From positions 1,629,383 through 1,693,382 of the forward strand of contig NZ_JAMOKG010000001.1 of the NCBI RefSeq assembly GCF_023656565.1: 64,000 nucleotides of DNA, read 5' to 3'. This document shows positions 26,576-35,268 of the stretch, piece after piece. Position 1 is the stretch's first letter; the number at the start of each line of letters is the position of its first letter. The translations under genes were made by a program, and so were the position numbers. The notes beneath the pieces are model-generated. The model had not been told where the DNA came from, did no database searches, and was given only the letters and a program-made list of their open reading frames with translations. The DNA comes from Flavobacterium tyrosinilyticum (GTDB taxonomy: Bacteria; Bacteroidota; Bacteroidia; Flavobacteriales; Flavobacteriaceae).

Positions 26576-26613
26576 CTTAGAACCTTAGTAACTTAGAATC
26601 TTAGTCACTTAGA
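26576..26613 (+). repeat. octamer array in the leuS leader
   Basis: Five units, CTTAGAAC, CTTAGTAA, CTTAGAAT, CTTAGTCA and CTTAGAA, run at exact 8-base spacing up to the leuS ATG. The array lies inside the predicted 5' untranslated region. Confidence 0.8.
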
Positions 26614-26614
26614 A

Positions 26615-29479
26615 ATGAAGTACAATCCAAACGAAATTGAAGCCAAATGGCAAAAATATTGGGCAGAAAATCAAACTTTTGCAGCAAAGAATAACTCTGA
26701 AAAAACGAAACACTATGTTCTCGATATGTTTCCTTATCCATCTGGAGCAGGACTGCATGTTGGGCACCCGCTGGGTTATATAGCTTCAGATGTATATTCT
26801 CGTTTCAAAAGACATCAAGGTTTCAATGTTTTGCACCCAATGGGATACGATAGTTTCGGATTGCCAGCAGAACAATATGCGATTCAGACCGGACAGCGTC
26901 CAGAAGATACAACTCGCGTAAATATTGACGGAGGAGTAGACAAAGAAGGAAAACAAATTGCAGGTTACAGAAAACAATTAGATAAAATCGGATTCTCATT
27001 TGACTGGGCGCGTGAAGTGCGTACATCAAACCCTGATTATTACAAGCATACACAATGGATTTTTATTCAATTGTTCAACTCTTGGTATTGCAGAAAACAA
27101 GGTCAAGCTTTTGATATTTCTGAGCTTGTAACTGTTTTTGAAGAAAGCGGAAATGCATTGGTTGAGGCGGTTTGTGATGATAACGTTGCTATTTTTACTG
27201 CTGACGAATGGAAATCTTATTCTGAAGATCAAAAAGAGAAAATCTTGTTGCAATACAGAATGACGTATTTGGCAGAAACAGAAGTAAACTGGTGTCCAGG
27301 CTTAGGAACTGTTTTAGCAAATGACGAAATTGTAAACGGAGTTTCGGAACGTGGTGGCTTTCCTGTTATAAGAAAAAAAATGACACAATGGAGTATGCGA
27401 ATTTCTGCTTATGCCGAACGCTTACTTCAAGGTTTAAATGATATTGACTGGAGCGAGTCAATTAAAGAATCTCAAAGAAACTGGATCGGGAAATCGGTTG
27501 GGGCTTTGGTGACTTTTAATGTGAAAAATCATGATGAAGTAATCGAAGTTTTCACTACTCGTCCTGATACTATTTTTGGAGTTACTTTTATGACTTTGGC
27601 GCCAGAACATGATTTGGTTGCTAAAATTACAACTCCAGAACAAAAAGAAGCTGTTGAAGCGTATATCGAAAAAACAGCAAAACGTTCGGAGCGTGAGCGT
27701 ATGGCCGATGTAAAAACCATTTCAGGAGTATTTACTGGAGCTTATGCGGAGCATCCGTTTACAAAAGAAGCTATTCCGGTTTGGATTGGTGATTATGTTT
27801 TGGCAGGCTATGGAACTGGTGCTGTAATGGCAGTTCCTTGCGGAGACGAAAGAGATTATGCTTTCGCTAATTTCTTTAAAGGTCGGAATGGAATGCAGGA
27901 AATCAAAAATATCTTCGCGAATGTTGATATTTCTGAAGCGGCTTATGGATCTAAAGACAATGTTGAAATCGCAGCTTCTGATTTCTTAAACGGATTAAAT
28001 TACAAAGACGCGACAGCAAAAGCGATTTATAAGTTAGAAGAAATCGGACAAGGAAAAGGAAAAACAAATTACCGTTTGCGTGATGCTGTTTTCTCTCGTC
28101 AGCGTTATTGGGGTGAACCGTTCCCAGTTTATTATGTGAATGGATTGCCTAAAATGATCGATACACAGCATTTGCCAATTATTTTGCCAGAAGTAGAGAA
28201 ATATTTACCAACAGAAGACGGTTTGCCTCCATTAGGAAACGCGGCAGTTTGGGCTTGGGATACAAAACAAAACAAAGTTGTTAATACAGATTTAGTTGAT
28301 AATGTTTCGATTTTTCCTTTAGAATTGAACACTATGCCAGGATGGGCAGGAAGTTCATGGTATTGGATGCGTTATATGGATGCGCACAATGAAAATGAAT
28401 TTGCAAGCAAAGAAGCTTTAGCTTACTGGGAAAATGTAGATTTATATATTGGAGGAAGTGAGCACGCAACAGGTCACTTGTTGTATTCTCGTTTCTGGAA
28501 CAAATTCTTAAAAGACAAAGGTTTTGCTCCGACCGAAGAGCCATTCAAAAAACTGATTAATCAGGGAATGATTTTAGGGACTACAGCTTATGTTTACAGA
28601 TTAGAAGGTACAAATACTTTTGTGTCTAAAAATAAAATTGAAGGTCAAAATGTACAGCCAATTCGTGTTGATGTTCATTTTGTTAATTCTTCAGATGAAT
28701 TAAATATCGAAAAGTTCAAAGCTTGGAGAGAAGATTTCAATACAGCAGAATTTATTTTTGATGAAAACGGAAAATACATTGTAGGTCGTGAAGTAGAAAA
28801 AATGTCTAAGTCATACTATAATGTGGTAACTCCAGATGATATTTGTGCTGAATATGGAGCTGATACATTACGTTTATACGAAATGTTCTTAGGTCCGTTA
28901 GAGCAAGCAAAACCTTGGAATACTGCTGGTATTTCTGGAGTATTTGGCTTCTTGAAAAAATTGTGGAGATTGTATTTTGATGATAACGGTTTAATCGTAA
29001 ACAACGACGAACCAACAAAAGACAACTTGAAATCATTACATAAAACGATCAAAAAAGTAGCAGAAGATATCGAGAATTTCTCTTTCAACACTTCGGTTTC
29101 TCAATTTATGATTTGTGTAAACGAATTGTCTTCTCAAAACTGTCATTCAAGAGCGATTTTAGAACCGTTAGCAATTTTGGTTTCACCATACGCACCTCAT
29201 ATTGCAGAAGAATTATGGTCGCAATTAGGACATACAACTTCGATTTCTGAAGTTGCGTTCCCGATTTTTGATGAGAAACATTTAATTGAAACCAATAAAG
29301 AATATCCAGTTTCTTTCAACGGAAAAATGCGTTTCACCATCGAATTGCCTTTGGATTTAACCAAAGAACAAATCGAAGAAATCGTAATGAAAGACGAAAG
29401 AACACAAAAACACTTAGACGGAAAAACGCCAAATAAAGTGATTATTGTTCCTGGAAAAATCATCAACCTTGTAGGTTAA
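26615..29479 (+). CDS. leuS: leucine--tRNA ligase
   Basis: Charges tRNA-Leu; class Ia synthetase of 954 residues. Bacterial LeuRS are usually 800-880, so this is the longer Bacteroidota form, with extra sequence around residues 165-205 and 640-710. The HIGH motif is HVGHPLGY (near residue 47), the editing domain (CP1) covers about 235-450 with TTRPDTIFGVTF, and the KMSKS loop is EKMSKSYYN near 730. The anticodon-binding and C-terminal domains follow. It is transcribed alone and ends in a hairpin terminator. Confidence 0.98.
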   Translation: MKYNPNEIEAKWQKYWAENQTFAAKNNSEKTKHYVLDMFPYPSGAGLHVGHPLGYIASDVYSRFKRHQGFNVLHPMGYDSFGLPAEQYAIQTGQRPEDTTRVNIDGGVDKEGKQIAGYRKQLDKIGFSFDWAREVRTSNPDYYKHTQWIFIQLFNSWYCRKQGQAFDISELVTVFEESGNALVEAVCDDNVAIFTADEWKSYSEDQKEKILLQYRMTYLAETEVNWCPGLGTVLANDEIVNGVSERGGFPVIRKKMTQWSMRISAYAERLLQGLNDIDWSESIKESQRNWIGKSVGALVTFNVKNHDEVIEVFTTRPDTIFGVTFMTLAPEHDLVAKITTPEQKEAVEAYIEKTAKRSERERMADVKTISGVFTGAYAEHPFTKEAIPVWIGDYVLAGYGTGAVMAVPCGDERDYAFANFFKGRNGMQEIKNIFANVDISEAAYGSKDNVEIAASDFLNGLNYKDATAKAIYKLEEIGQGKGKTNYRLRDAVFSRQRYWGEPFPVYYVNGLPKMIDTQHLPIILPEVEKYLPTEDGLPPLGNAAVWAWDTKQNKVVNTDLVDNVSIFPLELNTMPGWAGSSWYWMRYMDAHNENEFASKEALAYWENVDLYIGGSEHATGHLLYSRFWNKFLKDKGFAPTEEPFKKLINQGMILGTTAYVYRLEGTNTFVSKNKIEGQNVQPIRVDVHFVNSSDELNIEKFKAWREDFNTAEFIFDENGKYIVGREVEKMSKSYYNVVTPDDICAEYGADTLRLYEMFLGPLEQAKPWNTAGISGVFGFLKKLWRLYFDDNGLIVNNDEPTKDNLKSLHKTIKKVAEDIENFSFNTSVSQFMICVNELSSQNCHSRAILEPLAILVSPYAPHIAEELWSQLGHTTSISEVAFPIFDEKHLIETNKEYPVSFNGKMRFTIELPLDLTKEQIEEIVMKDERTQKHLDGKTPNKVIIVPGKIINLVG

Positions 29480-29498
29480 TTTTAAATTCCAATATGAA

Positions 29499-29543
29499 AA
29501 ATTCCAAATTCCAATTTTACGATTGGGGTTTGGGATTTTTTTT
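29499..29543 (+). terminator. leuS terminator
   Basis: An AATTCCAAATTCCAAT arm pairs with ATTGGGGTTTGGGATT and is followed by nine T, 20 bases after the leuS stop. Confidence 0.75.
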
Positions 29544-29554
29544 TCGTCTTGTTT

Positions 29555-29658
29555 TGTCAGTCTGAGCGAAGTCGAAGACCGCATAAGTAACTCTACAATG
29601 ATTGGCGATTTTCTTTACGGAGCTTCTTGCGTGGTCTTCGACTTCGCTCAGACTGACA
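29555..29658. repeat. long palindromic repeat, CTGAGCGAAG-arm type
   Basis: Arms of 26 bases beginning TGTCAGTCTGAGCGAAGTCG pair perfectly. The core reads CTCTACAATGATTGGCGATT then TTTACGGAGCTTCTTGCG, nearly the same as the core of the next element, while the arms are unrelated to it. Confidence 0.85.
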
Positions 29659-29670
29659 ATGCGTAGAGTT

Positions 29671-29770
29671 TGTCATCCTGAGGAACGAAGGATCGCACGC
29701 GAAACTCGACAAAGATTGGCGATTCAGTTTACGGAGTATCTTGTGTGATCCTTCGTTCCTCAGGATGACA
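29671..29770. repeat. long palindromic repeat, CCTGAGGAACG-arm type
   Basis: Arms of 24 bases beginning TGTCATCCTGAGGAACGAAG pair perfectly (29671-29694 with 29747-29770). The core reads CTCGACAAAGATTGGCGATT then TTTACGGAGTATCTTGTG. Only 12 bases separate it from the preceding element. Confidence 0.85.
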
Positions 29771-29785
29771 AGATTGGGAAAAAAA

Positions 29786-29857
29786 CTTCGCGACTTCGCG
29801 TCTTTGCGAGCAAAAAAACTCGCGTTCTTTGCGTAAATCTTCGCGCTCTTCGCGGTT
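29786..29857. repeat. octamer array, CTTCGCG type
   Basis: Units such as CTTCGCGA, CTTCGCGT and CTTTGCGA run at 8-base spacing and are followed by a looser set (TTCTTTGCG, CTTCGCGC, TCTTCGCGG). It lies in the 505-base leuS-hydrolase gap, otherwise filled by the two palindromes and terminators. Confidence 0.7.
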
Positions 29858-29984
29858 AAAAACCCACACCAACATTGGAATTTGGATTTTTTTTATTGAA
29901 ATTTTCATTTTCGTTGTAACATTTTAATAGTTGTCGTATCAAAAGCATGGATCCGATTTAATTAACAACTTAAAACTATTAAAA

Positions 29985-30830
29985 ATGAAAAAGTATATCA
30001 TCTTAATTATCGCATTCTTATTCTCAGCATTATGTTTAAATGTTTTTGCGCAAACGAAACAATTTCCGTTTGAAGTTTTAAAAACCGGAAATGGAGATCA
30101 GTCTATTATATTTATTCCTGGTTTTGCATCGTCTGGAGATGTTTGGAATGAAACTAGGGCTACATTCGAAAATCAATTTACCTGTTATACCCTTACAATG
30201 GCTGGTTTTGCGGGAAGAAAACCACAGCCGAATGCTTCGTTCGAAAACTGGAAGAATGGAATTGCCAATTATATCAAAGAAAATAATATTGAAAAACCAA
30301 TTTTAATTGGCCATAGTATGGGAGGCGGACTTGCGCTTGCCATTGCAGCAGATTATCCAGATTTGATTAGTAAAATCGTGGTAGTAGATGCGCTTCCTTG
30401 TTTGGCGGCGTTAAGTGATCCTGCTTTTAAATCAAAAATGAATAACGATTGTTCTTCGACTGTAAATCAGATGACAGGAATGACCAATGATCAGTTTTAC
30501 GATATGCAGAAAAAGACAATGCCAAGACTTTTGGCTGATGCATCTAAGCTGGATATGGTTGTAGATTGGAGTGTAAAATCGGATAGAACAACTTTTGGGC
30601 AAATGTATTGTGACTTTTACAATATTGATTTAAGAGAAAGAATTGCACAGATAAAATGCCCCGCTTTAATTTTATTAGAATCTTATTTTATAAATTTAAA
30701 ACCAGCTATAGAAGATCAGTATAAAAATTTGAAAACGGCCAATTTTCAGTACGCTACAAATGGCCTGCATTTTATTATGTACGATGATACAGCTTGGTAC
30801 TTAGAGCAATTAAGCACTTTTTTAAAATAG
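29985..30830 (+). CDS. secreted alpha/beta hydrolase
   Basis: Hydrolase of 281 residues from MKKYIILIIA; the longer reading to 29931 lacks a signal and is rejected. A Sec signal ends at NVFAQ. The alpha/beta-hydrolase core shows the oxyanion HG-like FIPGFASSG, the nucleophile elbow GHSMGGG (Ser111) and a C-terminal His in GLHFIMYDD. Substrate unknown; probably periplasmic. It is followed after 5 bases by an ECF sigma gene, which is unusual and points to a stress-response unit. Confidence 0.88.
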   Translation: MKKYIILIIAFLFSALCLNVFAQTKQFPFEVLKTGNGDQSIIFIPGFASSGDVWNETRATFENQFTCYTLTMAGFAGRKPQPNASFENWKNGIANYIKENNIEKPILIGHSMGGGLALAIAADYPDLISKIVVVDALPCLAALSDPAFKSKMNNDCSSTVNQMTGMTNDQFYDMQKKTMPRLLADASKLDMVVDWSVKSDRTTFGQMYCDFYNIDLRERIAQIKCPALILLESYFINLKPAIEDQYKNLKTANFQYATNGLHFIMYDDTAWYLEQLSTFLK

Positions 30831-30835
30831 AAAGA

Positions 30836-31309
30836 ATGGAATTTGAACAAATCTACAAAATGTATTGGGATCGAATTTTCAGGCTCTGCATGGGTTTCGT
30901 GAATGATTATGATACCGCTCAGGATTTGACTCAGGAAACTTTTATAATTGTTTGGCAAAAGCTGGAAACTTTTAGAAACGAGTCGGCAATTGGGACTTGG
31001 ATTTTTAGAATTGCTTCTAATAATTGTTTGAGACAAATTGAAAAACAAAAACGTTTCCCAAAATCAGAACTTCCTATTCATCTTTCAGAAGAAAAACAAC
31101 ATTCTATAGAACCTCAGATTCAATTCTTGTATAAATGTATTGCTGAGCTTCCCGAAACCGATCGTATTATTATTTCATTAGAATTGGAAGACATCAAACA
31201 AAATGAAATTGCAAAAATTGTCGGACTTTCTGAAGCCAATGTTAGAGTGAAAATCCATAGAATAAAAGAAAAACTGACTCAAAAATTTAAAGAAAATGAA
31301 CAACGATAA
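30836..31309 (+). CDS. ECF-type RNA polymerase sigma factor
   Basis: 157 residues from MEFEQIYKMYWDR; the longer reading inside the hydrolase gene is rejected. Region 2 (DYDTAQDLTQETFIIVWQKL, GTWIFRIASNNCLRQI) and region 4 (about 100-150; LPETDRIIISLELE, NEIAKIVGLSEANVRVKIHR) are intact. It overlaps the following membrane-protein gene by 14 bases, so the two are coupled, as sigma and anti-sigma genes usually are. Confidence 0.92.
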   Translation: MEFEQIYKMYWDRIFRLCMGFVNDYDTAQDLTQETFIIVWQKLETFRNESAIGTWIFRIASNNCLRQIEKQKRFPKSELPIHLSEEKQHSIEPQIQFLYKCIAELPETDRIIISLELEDIKQNEIAKIVGLSEANVRVKIHRIKEKLTQKFKENEQR

Positions 31310-31892
31310 CAATATAGATTTTAAAGATTTATGGAAAAAACAATCCGTAAGTCAGCCAGACCTAACCGATTTGCTGGCGCGATTAAGTAAATTTAAAAAA
31401 GCGGCTTTGCGCAGTTTATGGATGATCAATATTTTGCTTTCGGTAACAAGTGTCTTTATTGTTTTTATTTGGATATATTATCAGCCACAATTTGTTTCGA
31501 CTAAAATCGGAATTGTGCTTACCATTCTTGCTATGGTCGTTTATGTGTTTGTCTATAATAAGTTAATGGGCGATTATAAAAACATAGATGCTACACAGCC
31601 CAATCAGGAATACCTTCAAAAACTGATTTCGATAAAAAAGAAGCAACAGTTTCTGCAAACCAAAATGATGAGTTTTTACTTTATGGCACTAACACTTGGA
31701 ATTTGTTTGTATATGTACGAATACGCTAGTAGAATGAGTGCTTTAGGAGCGGGTTTAGCGTACGGAATCACTTTGCTTTGGATGTTGTTCAATTGGTTTT
31801 ACATTCGCCCGAAACAAATTAAAAAACAGCAGGAAAAAATAAATACTTTAATTGAAAAGTTTGAAGAAGTCGACAATCAATTAAGGTCATAA
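31296..31892 (+). CDS. four-helix membrane protein, probable anti-sigma factor
   Basis: 198 residues: a short cytoplasmic N-terminus (about 1-38), four membrane helices (about 42-62, 70-88, 118-138, 146-168) and a charged C-terminal tail that looks helical (KKQQEKINTLIEKFEEVDNQ). It has no FecR or zinc-anti-sigma motif. Its overlap with the sigma gene makes a membrane anti-sigma role likely; this is inference from position only. A perfect hairpin terminator follows. Confidence 0.7.
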   Translation: MNNDNNIDFKDLWKKQSVSQPDLTDLLARLSKFKKAALRSLWMINILLSVTSVFIVFIWIYYQPQFVSTKIGIVLTILAMVVYVFVYNKLMGDYKNIDATQPNQEYLQKLISIKKKQQFLQTKMMSFYFMALTLGICLYMYEYASRMSALGAGLAYGITLLWMLFNWFYIRPKQIKKQQEKINTLIEKFEEVDNQLRS

Positions 31893-31894
31893 AA

Positions 31895-31935
31895 AAAAGA
31901 AGCTTCGTAAAATCTTACGAAGCTTTCTTTTTACC
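31895..31935 (+). terminator. terminator after hydrolase-sigma operon
   Basis: AAGCTTCGTAA (31900-31910) pairs perfectly with TTACGAAGCTT (31915-31925), with T-rich sequence after. Confidence 0.8.
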
Positions 31936-31966
31936 AAAAACTTAAATCTAAATTCTAAACTAATTT

Positions 31967-32368
31967 TTAAAGAGGAAAAACGTACGGTGTAAGAGATAAT
32001 ACAATTATTCCGTCGCTATTTGCTGTCGCAGTTAATTCATTCTCTAATTTTCCTCCAATGTAAATTTTTCCAGTTAAGGTTTGTCCAGCAACACCACCGT
32101 ATCCACTTGCGCTTAATGATGCTCCAAGAGATTTTGCTTCAGCAGTAAATTCTTTAGTCCAAGGAAGTTTGGTCATATCTTCATTTAATGCATTACCTCC
32201 TTTTTCAAAGTAAGTAACTGAAGCTGTTCCTGTATAATTTCCAGTTATTTCATATTTAACATCTCTTGATACACTTCCTGAGCCATTATCATCATTATCG
32301 CTGCTGCAAGAAACTGCTGTAAAAGCAAGAGTCATTACAATTGCTAGGGTTTTCAAAATTGATTTCAT
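31967..32368 (-). CDS. MmpS-like lipoprotein
   Basis: Lipoprotein of 133 residues: signal and lipobox ending at TAVSCSSDND. The mature domain reads VKYEITGNYTGTASVTYF, LPWTKEFTAEA, GQTLTGKIYIGGKLE, the pattern of the MmpS/PF05423 beta-sandwich proteins that assist MMPL exporters in actinobacteria and occur as small lipoproteins in Bacteroidota. No MMPL gene adjoins it here (one is at 5873). It is divergent from the TPR histidine kinase and shares the promoter-operator region with it. Confidence 0.7.
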   Translation of the reverse strand: MKSILKTLAIVMTLAFTAVSCSSDNDDNGSGSVSRDVKYEITGNYTGTASVTYFEKGGNALNEDMTKLPWTKEFTAEAKSLGASLSASGYGGVAGQTLTGKIYIGGKLENELTATANSDGIIVLSLTPYVFPL

Positions 32369-32401
32369 AATAAAATTCTTTAATTAAAATTCATAACTTA
32401 A

Positions 32402-32433
32402 CAAAGTTAGACGCTTATCCTACGGATGGCAAT
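32402..32433 (-). promoter_or_regulatory. promoter of MmpS-like lipoprotein
   Basis: CAAAGTTA (32402-32409) is an exact minus-strand TAACTTTG -7 box; a CAAT about 20 bases further upstream is a weak -33 match. The leader is about 25-30 bases. Confidence 0.5.
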
Positions 32434-32473
32434 ACCTGATAAAATGTATTTTTTATTACCTGATATCAGGTAA
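32433..32473. promoter_or_regulatory. palindromic operator TTACCTGATATCAGGTAA
   Basis: A perfect 18-base palindrome at 32456-32473, with a second half-site TACCTGAT at 32433-32440 exactly 24 bases away. It lies between two divergent promoters of a lipoprotein gene and a two-component operon. The LuxR-type regulator encoded there is the obvious candidate binder. Confidence 0.6.
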
Positions 32474-32489
32474 AAGCAAGTGATTTTTT

Positions 32490-32519
32490 TTTGAAAGTCG
32501 TTAAGCTTTAATAACTTTG
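32490..32519 (+). promoter_or_regulatory. promoter of TPR histidine kinase operon
   Basis: TTTG (32490-32493), 18 bases, then TAACTTTG (32512-32519). The start would lie about 10 bases before the ATG, a near-leaderless transcript. Confidence 0.65.
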
Positions 32520-32535
32520 AGTAAATGCCACATTT

Positions 32536-34548
32536 ATGAAGAAACTCTACGCCTTATTCTTTTTTTTATTTTTCACTGCAATTTCCAGTTCGCAAGTAAT
32601 TCTTTCATTAGATGATGATACGGTTTATATTGACAGTATTGTTAAAATCACAAAAAACACAAAATCCGACAGTGTCAAAAGTTTGAATAGTTTTAGATTG
32701 TCAAAACTATTTTTAATGGCCCAGGATGCAGAAAAATCAAAGGAATACCTTAATCAAGCAAATCGTCTAAAAATTAAATTTCCTTTTTTAAGAGATGCTT
32801 CTGTTTTTTATAATGCGTACAGCTTTATAGAAAAAGGCGATTTAGAAGGTTTTGAAAAAGCTTTACTAGATGCAAACGAGAAACTTAAAAAGTATCGTAA
32901 TAAAGAGGCATATAAACTTCGTGCTGTTATACTTCAGAACTACGGCATTATGCAGCAAAGGAAGAATAATGAAAACGCTTATATGAAATTGCTAGTGAAC
33001 GAAGCGATTCCTATTGCGAAAAAAAGTGGTGATTATGAATTGATAAGTGCTTTAAATAAAGCAGTTGCCATTATTTTTATGAATAATGATGAACGCGAAA
33101 AAGCGGCAGAATATCTAGATCAAGCGCAGAAATATATTGAAAGTGCTACGAAAAAATCGGCAACTTTAGCCGAGTCTAAGATGGAGACGTATATTATAAA
33201 TGCAGAAAATTTAGTTGAGCTGAAGCATTTTTATGATGCTAAAGAAATTCTGGAGAAAGCTTATGCAACATTAGAAAAATACCCAGAATCTAATCTAAAT
33301 GATTCTTATTTTTATTCGGAAGGACTTTATTATGCGAAACAAAATAAGCATAATGAGGCATTGCAAAGTTTTGATAAAGGAATTAAATCGGCAGAAAAGC
33401 ATCATAATGCTATAGCGGTAAACAGATTGAAGTTTGCAGAATATGAAGTACTCTTTAAACTTAAAAATTATGATAAGGCCAAAAGCAATTTGGAATATTT
33501 GATAAAAAACACTCCTTTTATTATAGACAAGAAAAACTATTATAAAGAATTGTCAAAAGTTTATAACGCGACCAAAGAATATCCAAAAGCCTATTATTAT
33601 TCGAATAAATACAATGTCATTAATGATAGTCTAAATGATGCCAAACTGAAAAATGAAATTGTAGAGCTCGAAGCCAAGTATAAAAAAGCAGAAAGCGAAA
33701 AGAAAATTGGTTTGTTGCAATCTGAAAATGAAAAAGCGGTTTTGCAGGTTAATAATAATCGCTTGAATATGATGCTTTTTGCAGTGCTTTCGTTTGTATT
33801 GTTTTTGACTGTTTTGTTTTTGTGGAGTTGGAATAATTATCAGAAAAAGATAAGTTTTCAAAAAGAAGTCAATCATAAACAAGAACTTGAAGCATTAGAG
33901 AATCAGCAGAAATTATCTGTTTCAAATGCCTTGATTGAGGGAGAAGAAATCGAACGTAAAAGAATTGCCAGAGATTTGCATGACGGACTAGGAAGTATGC
34001 TTTCTGGATTGAAAATTCATTTGAATCTTGCGGAACGTGAAAACAATGAAAATGTTTCCAATATAAACGGAATGCTGAACGATTCGATAAAAGAACTTCG
34101 CAATATTTCTCAGAATTTAATGCCTGAAAGTTTAATGAAATTAGGGCTCGAACATGCTCTAAGAGATTTGTGTGCATCGCATTCAACACCAGAGACAGCA
34201 ATAGAATTTCAGTATTTGATAAAAAAAACAACTTTACCGCAGCATTTTAAAATAATGATTTTCAGGATTATTCAAGAGCTTTTAAATAATGCTTTAAAAT
34301 ATGCAAAAGCTTCTCAGATTTTAGTTTCCTGCTCTCAAAATAAAGACGTATTTTTTATAACAGTTGAAGATAATGGAGTTGGTTTTAATGTAGAATATGC
34401 AGAAAAAAGAGATGGAATGGGCTTGCGAAATATTAAAAACCGTGTGGCTTTTTTAAACGGAAAATTAGAAATTGATTCTGTCCTGGATAAAGGGACTTCA
34501 ACTTATATCGAATTAAAATATAACCCAAATCATGATTATGAAGTATAA
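32536..34548 (+). CDS. TPR-containing NarL-type sensor histidine kinase
   Basis: 670 residues: signal peptide, a periplasmic tetratricopeptide-repeat region (about 30-360), one membrane helix (about 412-430), a coiled linker and the HisKA_3/HATPase module (about 465-670). The phosphorylation motif is KRIARDLHDGLGSMLSG with His482; the N box is ELLNNALKYA and the G box GMGLRNIKNRV. Bacteroidota use this layout to sense envelope signals. It overlaps its response regulator gene by 17 bases. Confidence 0.92.
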   Translation: MKKLYALFFFLFFTAISSSQVILSLDDDTVYIDSIVKITKNTKSDSVKSLNSFRLSKLFLMAQDAEKSKEYLNQANRLKIKFPFLRDASVFYNAYSFIEKGDLEGFEKALLDANEKLKKYRNKEAYKLRAVILQNYGIMQQRKNNENAYMKLLVNEAIPIAKKSGDYELISALNKAVAIIFMNNDEREKAAEYLDQAQKYIESATKKSATLAESKMETYIINAENLVELKHFYDAKEILEKAYATLEKYPESNLNDSYFYSEGLYYAKQNKHNEALQSFDKGIKSAEKHHNAIAVNRLKFAEYEVLFKLKNYDKAKSNLEYLIKNTPFIIDKKNYYKELSKVYNATKEYPKAYYYSNKYNVINDSLNDAKLKNEIVELEAKYKKAESEKKIGLLQSENEKAVLQVNNNRLNMMLFAVLSFVLFLTVLFLWSWNNYQKKISFQKEVNHKQELEALENQQKLSVSNALIEGEEIERKRIARDLHDGLGSMLSGLKIHLNLAERENNENVSNINGMLNDSIKELRNISQNLMPESLMKLGLEHALRDLCASHSTPETAIEFQYLIKKTTLPQHFKIMIFRIIQELLNNALKYAKASQILVSCSQNKDVFFITVEDNGVGFNVEYAEKRDGMGLRNIKNRVAFLNGKLEIDSVLDKGTSTYIELKYNPNHDYEV

Positions 34549-35167
34549 AACGGTAATAGTAGACGACCATCCAATTGTGATTTCTGGAATTGCGGGCTTA
34601 CTTTCAGAGTTAGATAATATAGAAATTGTAGAAAAATTCGAATCGGGAATTGCGCTTTTAGATTATATAGAAGACAATAAAGTGGATTTGATTTTAATGG
34701 ATATTTTTCTACCTGTAATAAATGGAGTAGATCTGTGCAAAACAATCAAGCAAAAGCATCCTAAAATTGTAATTATAGGGATGAGTAGCCAGTCTGAAAG
34801 AAGTTTGGTTATGCAGTTTATCCAGAATGGAGGCAACGGATATATTCTTAAAAATGCTTCTTTTGATGAATTTAAAAACTGTATTTACAAAGCAATTGAG
34901 GGCGAAATTGTTTTTAGCGAAGAAGTAAAAACGATAATCAGTCAGCCTTTGTCTGAAGATTTAGAACGAATTCCAGGTTTGAGCCGAAGAGAAAGAGATA
35001 TTGCATTACTGCTTTCGCAAGGAAAATCGACTCAGGAAATTGCTGATGATTTATTTTTGAGTTTTTTAACCGTTCAAACACATCGACGCAATATTCTTCA
35101 GAAATATAAAATGAAAAATGTGGCAGAATTAATTGCCTTTCTACTTAAAAACAATATGTTGAATTAA
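34532..35167 (+). CDS. LuxR-family response regulator
   Basis: NarL-type regulator of 211 residues (or 209 from the ATG at 34538). The receiver has acidic VDDHP near residue 11, phospho-acceptor Asp57 (LILMDIFLP) and Lys in ILKNAS. The helix-turn-helix is at about 145-205 (LSRRERDIALLLSQGKSTQE, LFLSFLTVQTHRRNIL). Coupled to the upstream TPR kinase and probably binding the palindrome 32456-32473. Confidence 0.93.
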   Translation: MIMKYKTVIVDDHPIVISGIAGLLSELDNIEIVEKFESGIALLDYIEDNKVDLILMDIFLPVINGVDLCKTIKQKHPKIVIIGMSSQSERSLVMQFIQNGGNGYILKNASFDEFKNCIYKAIEGEIVFSEEVKTIISQPLSEDLERIPGLSRRERDIALLLSQGKSTQEIADDLFLSFLTVQTHRRNILQKYKMKNVAELIAFLLKNNMLN

Positions 35168-35268
35168 GTCAAAAGTGGTAAAATAATGTCAAAATGACAT
35201 TTTGTTAAAATGGTTCGCAATTTGCAGTTTGTTTTGTAAATTTAAAAATCAATCTAAAAACACAAAAA

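Noticed and set aside
29555-29770. Insertion sequence with terminal inverted repeats
   Set aside because: The elements are about 100 bases with no coding sequence and no target duplication that I can see.
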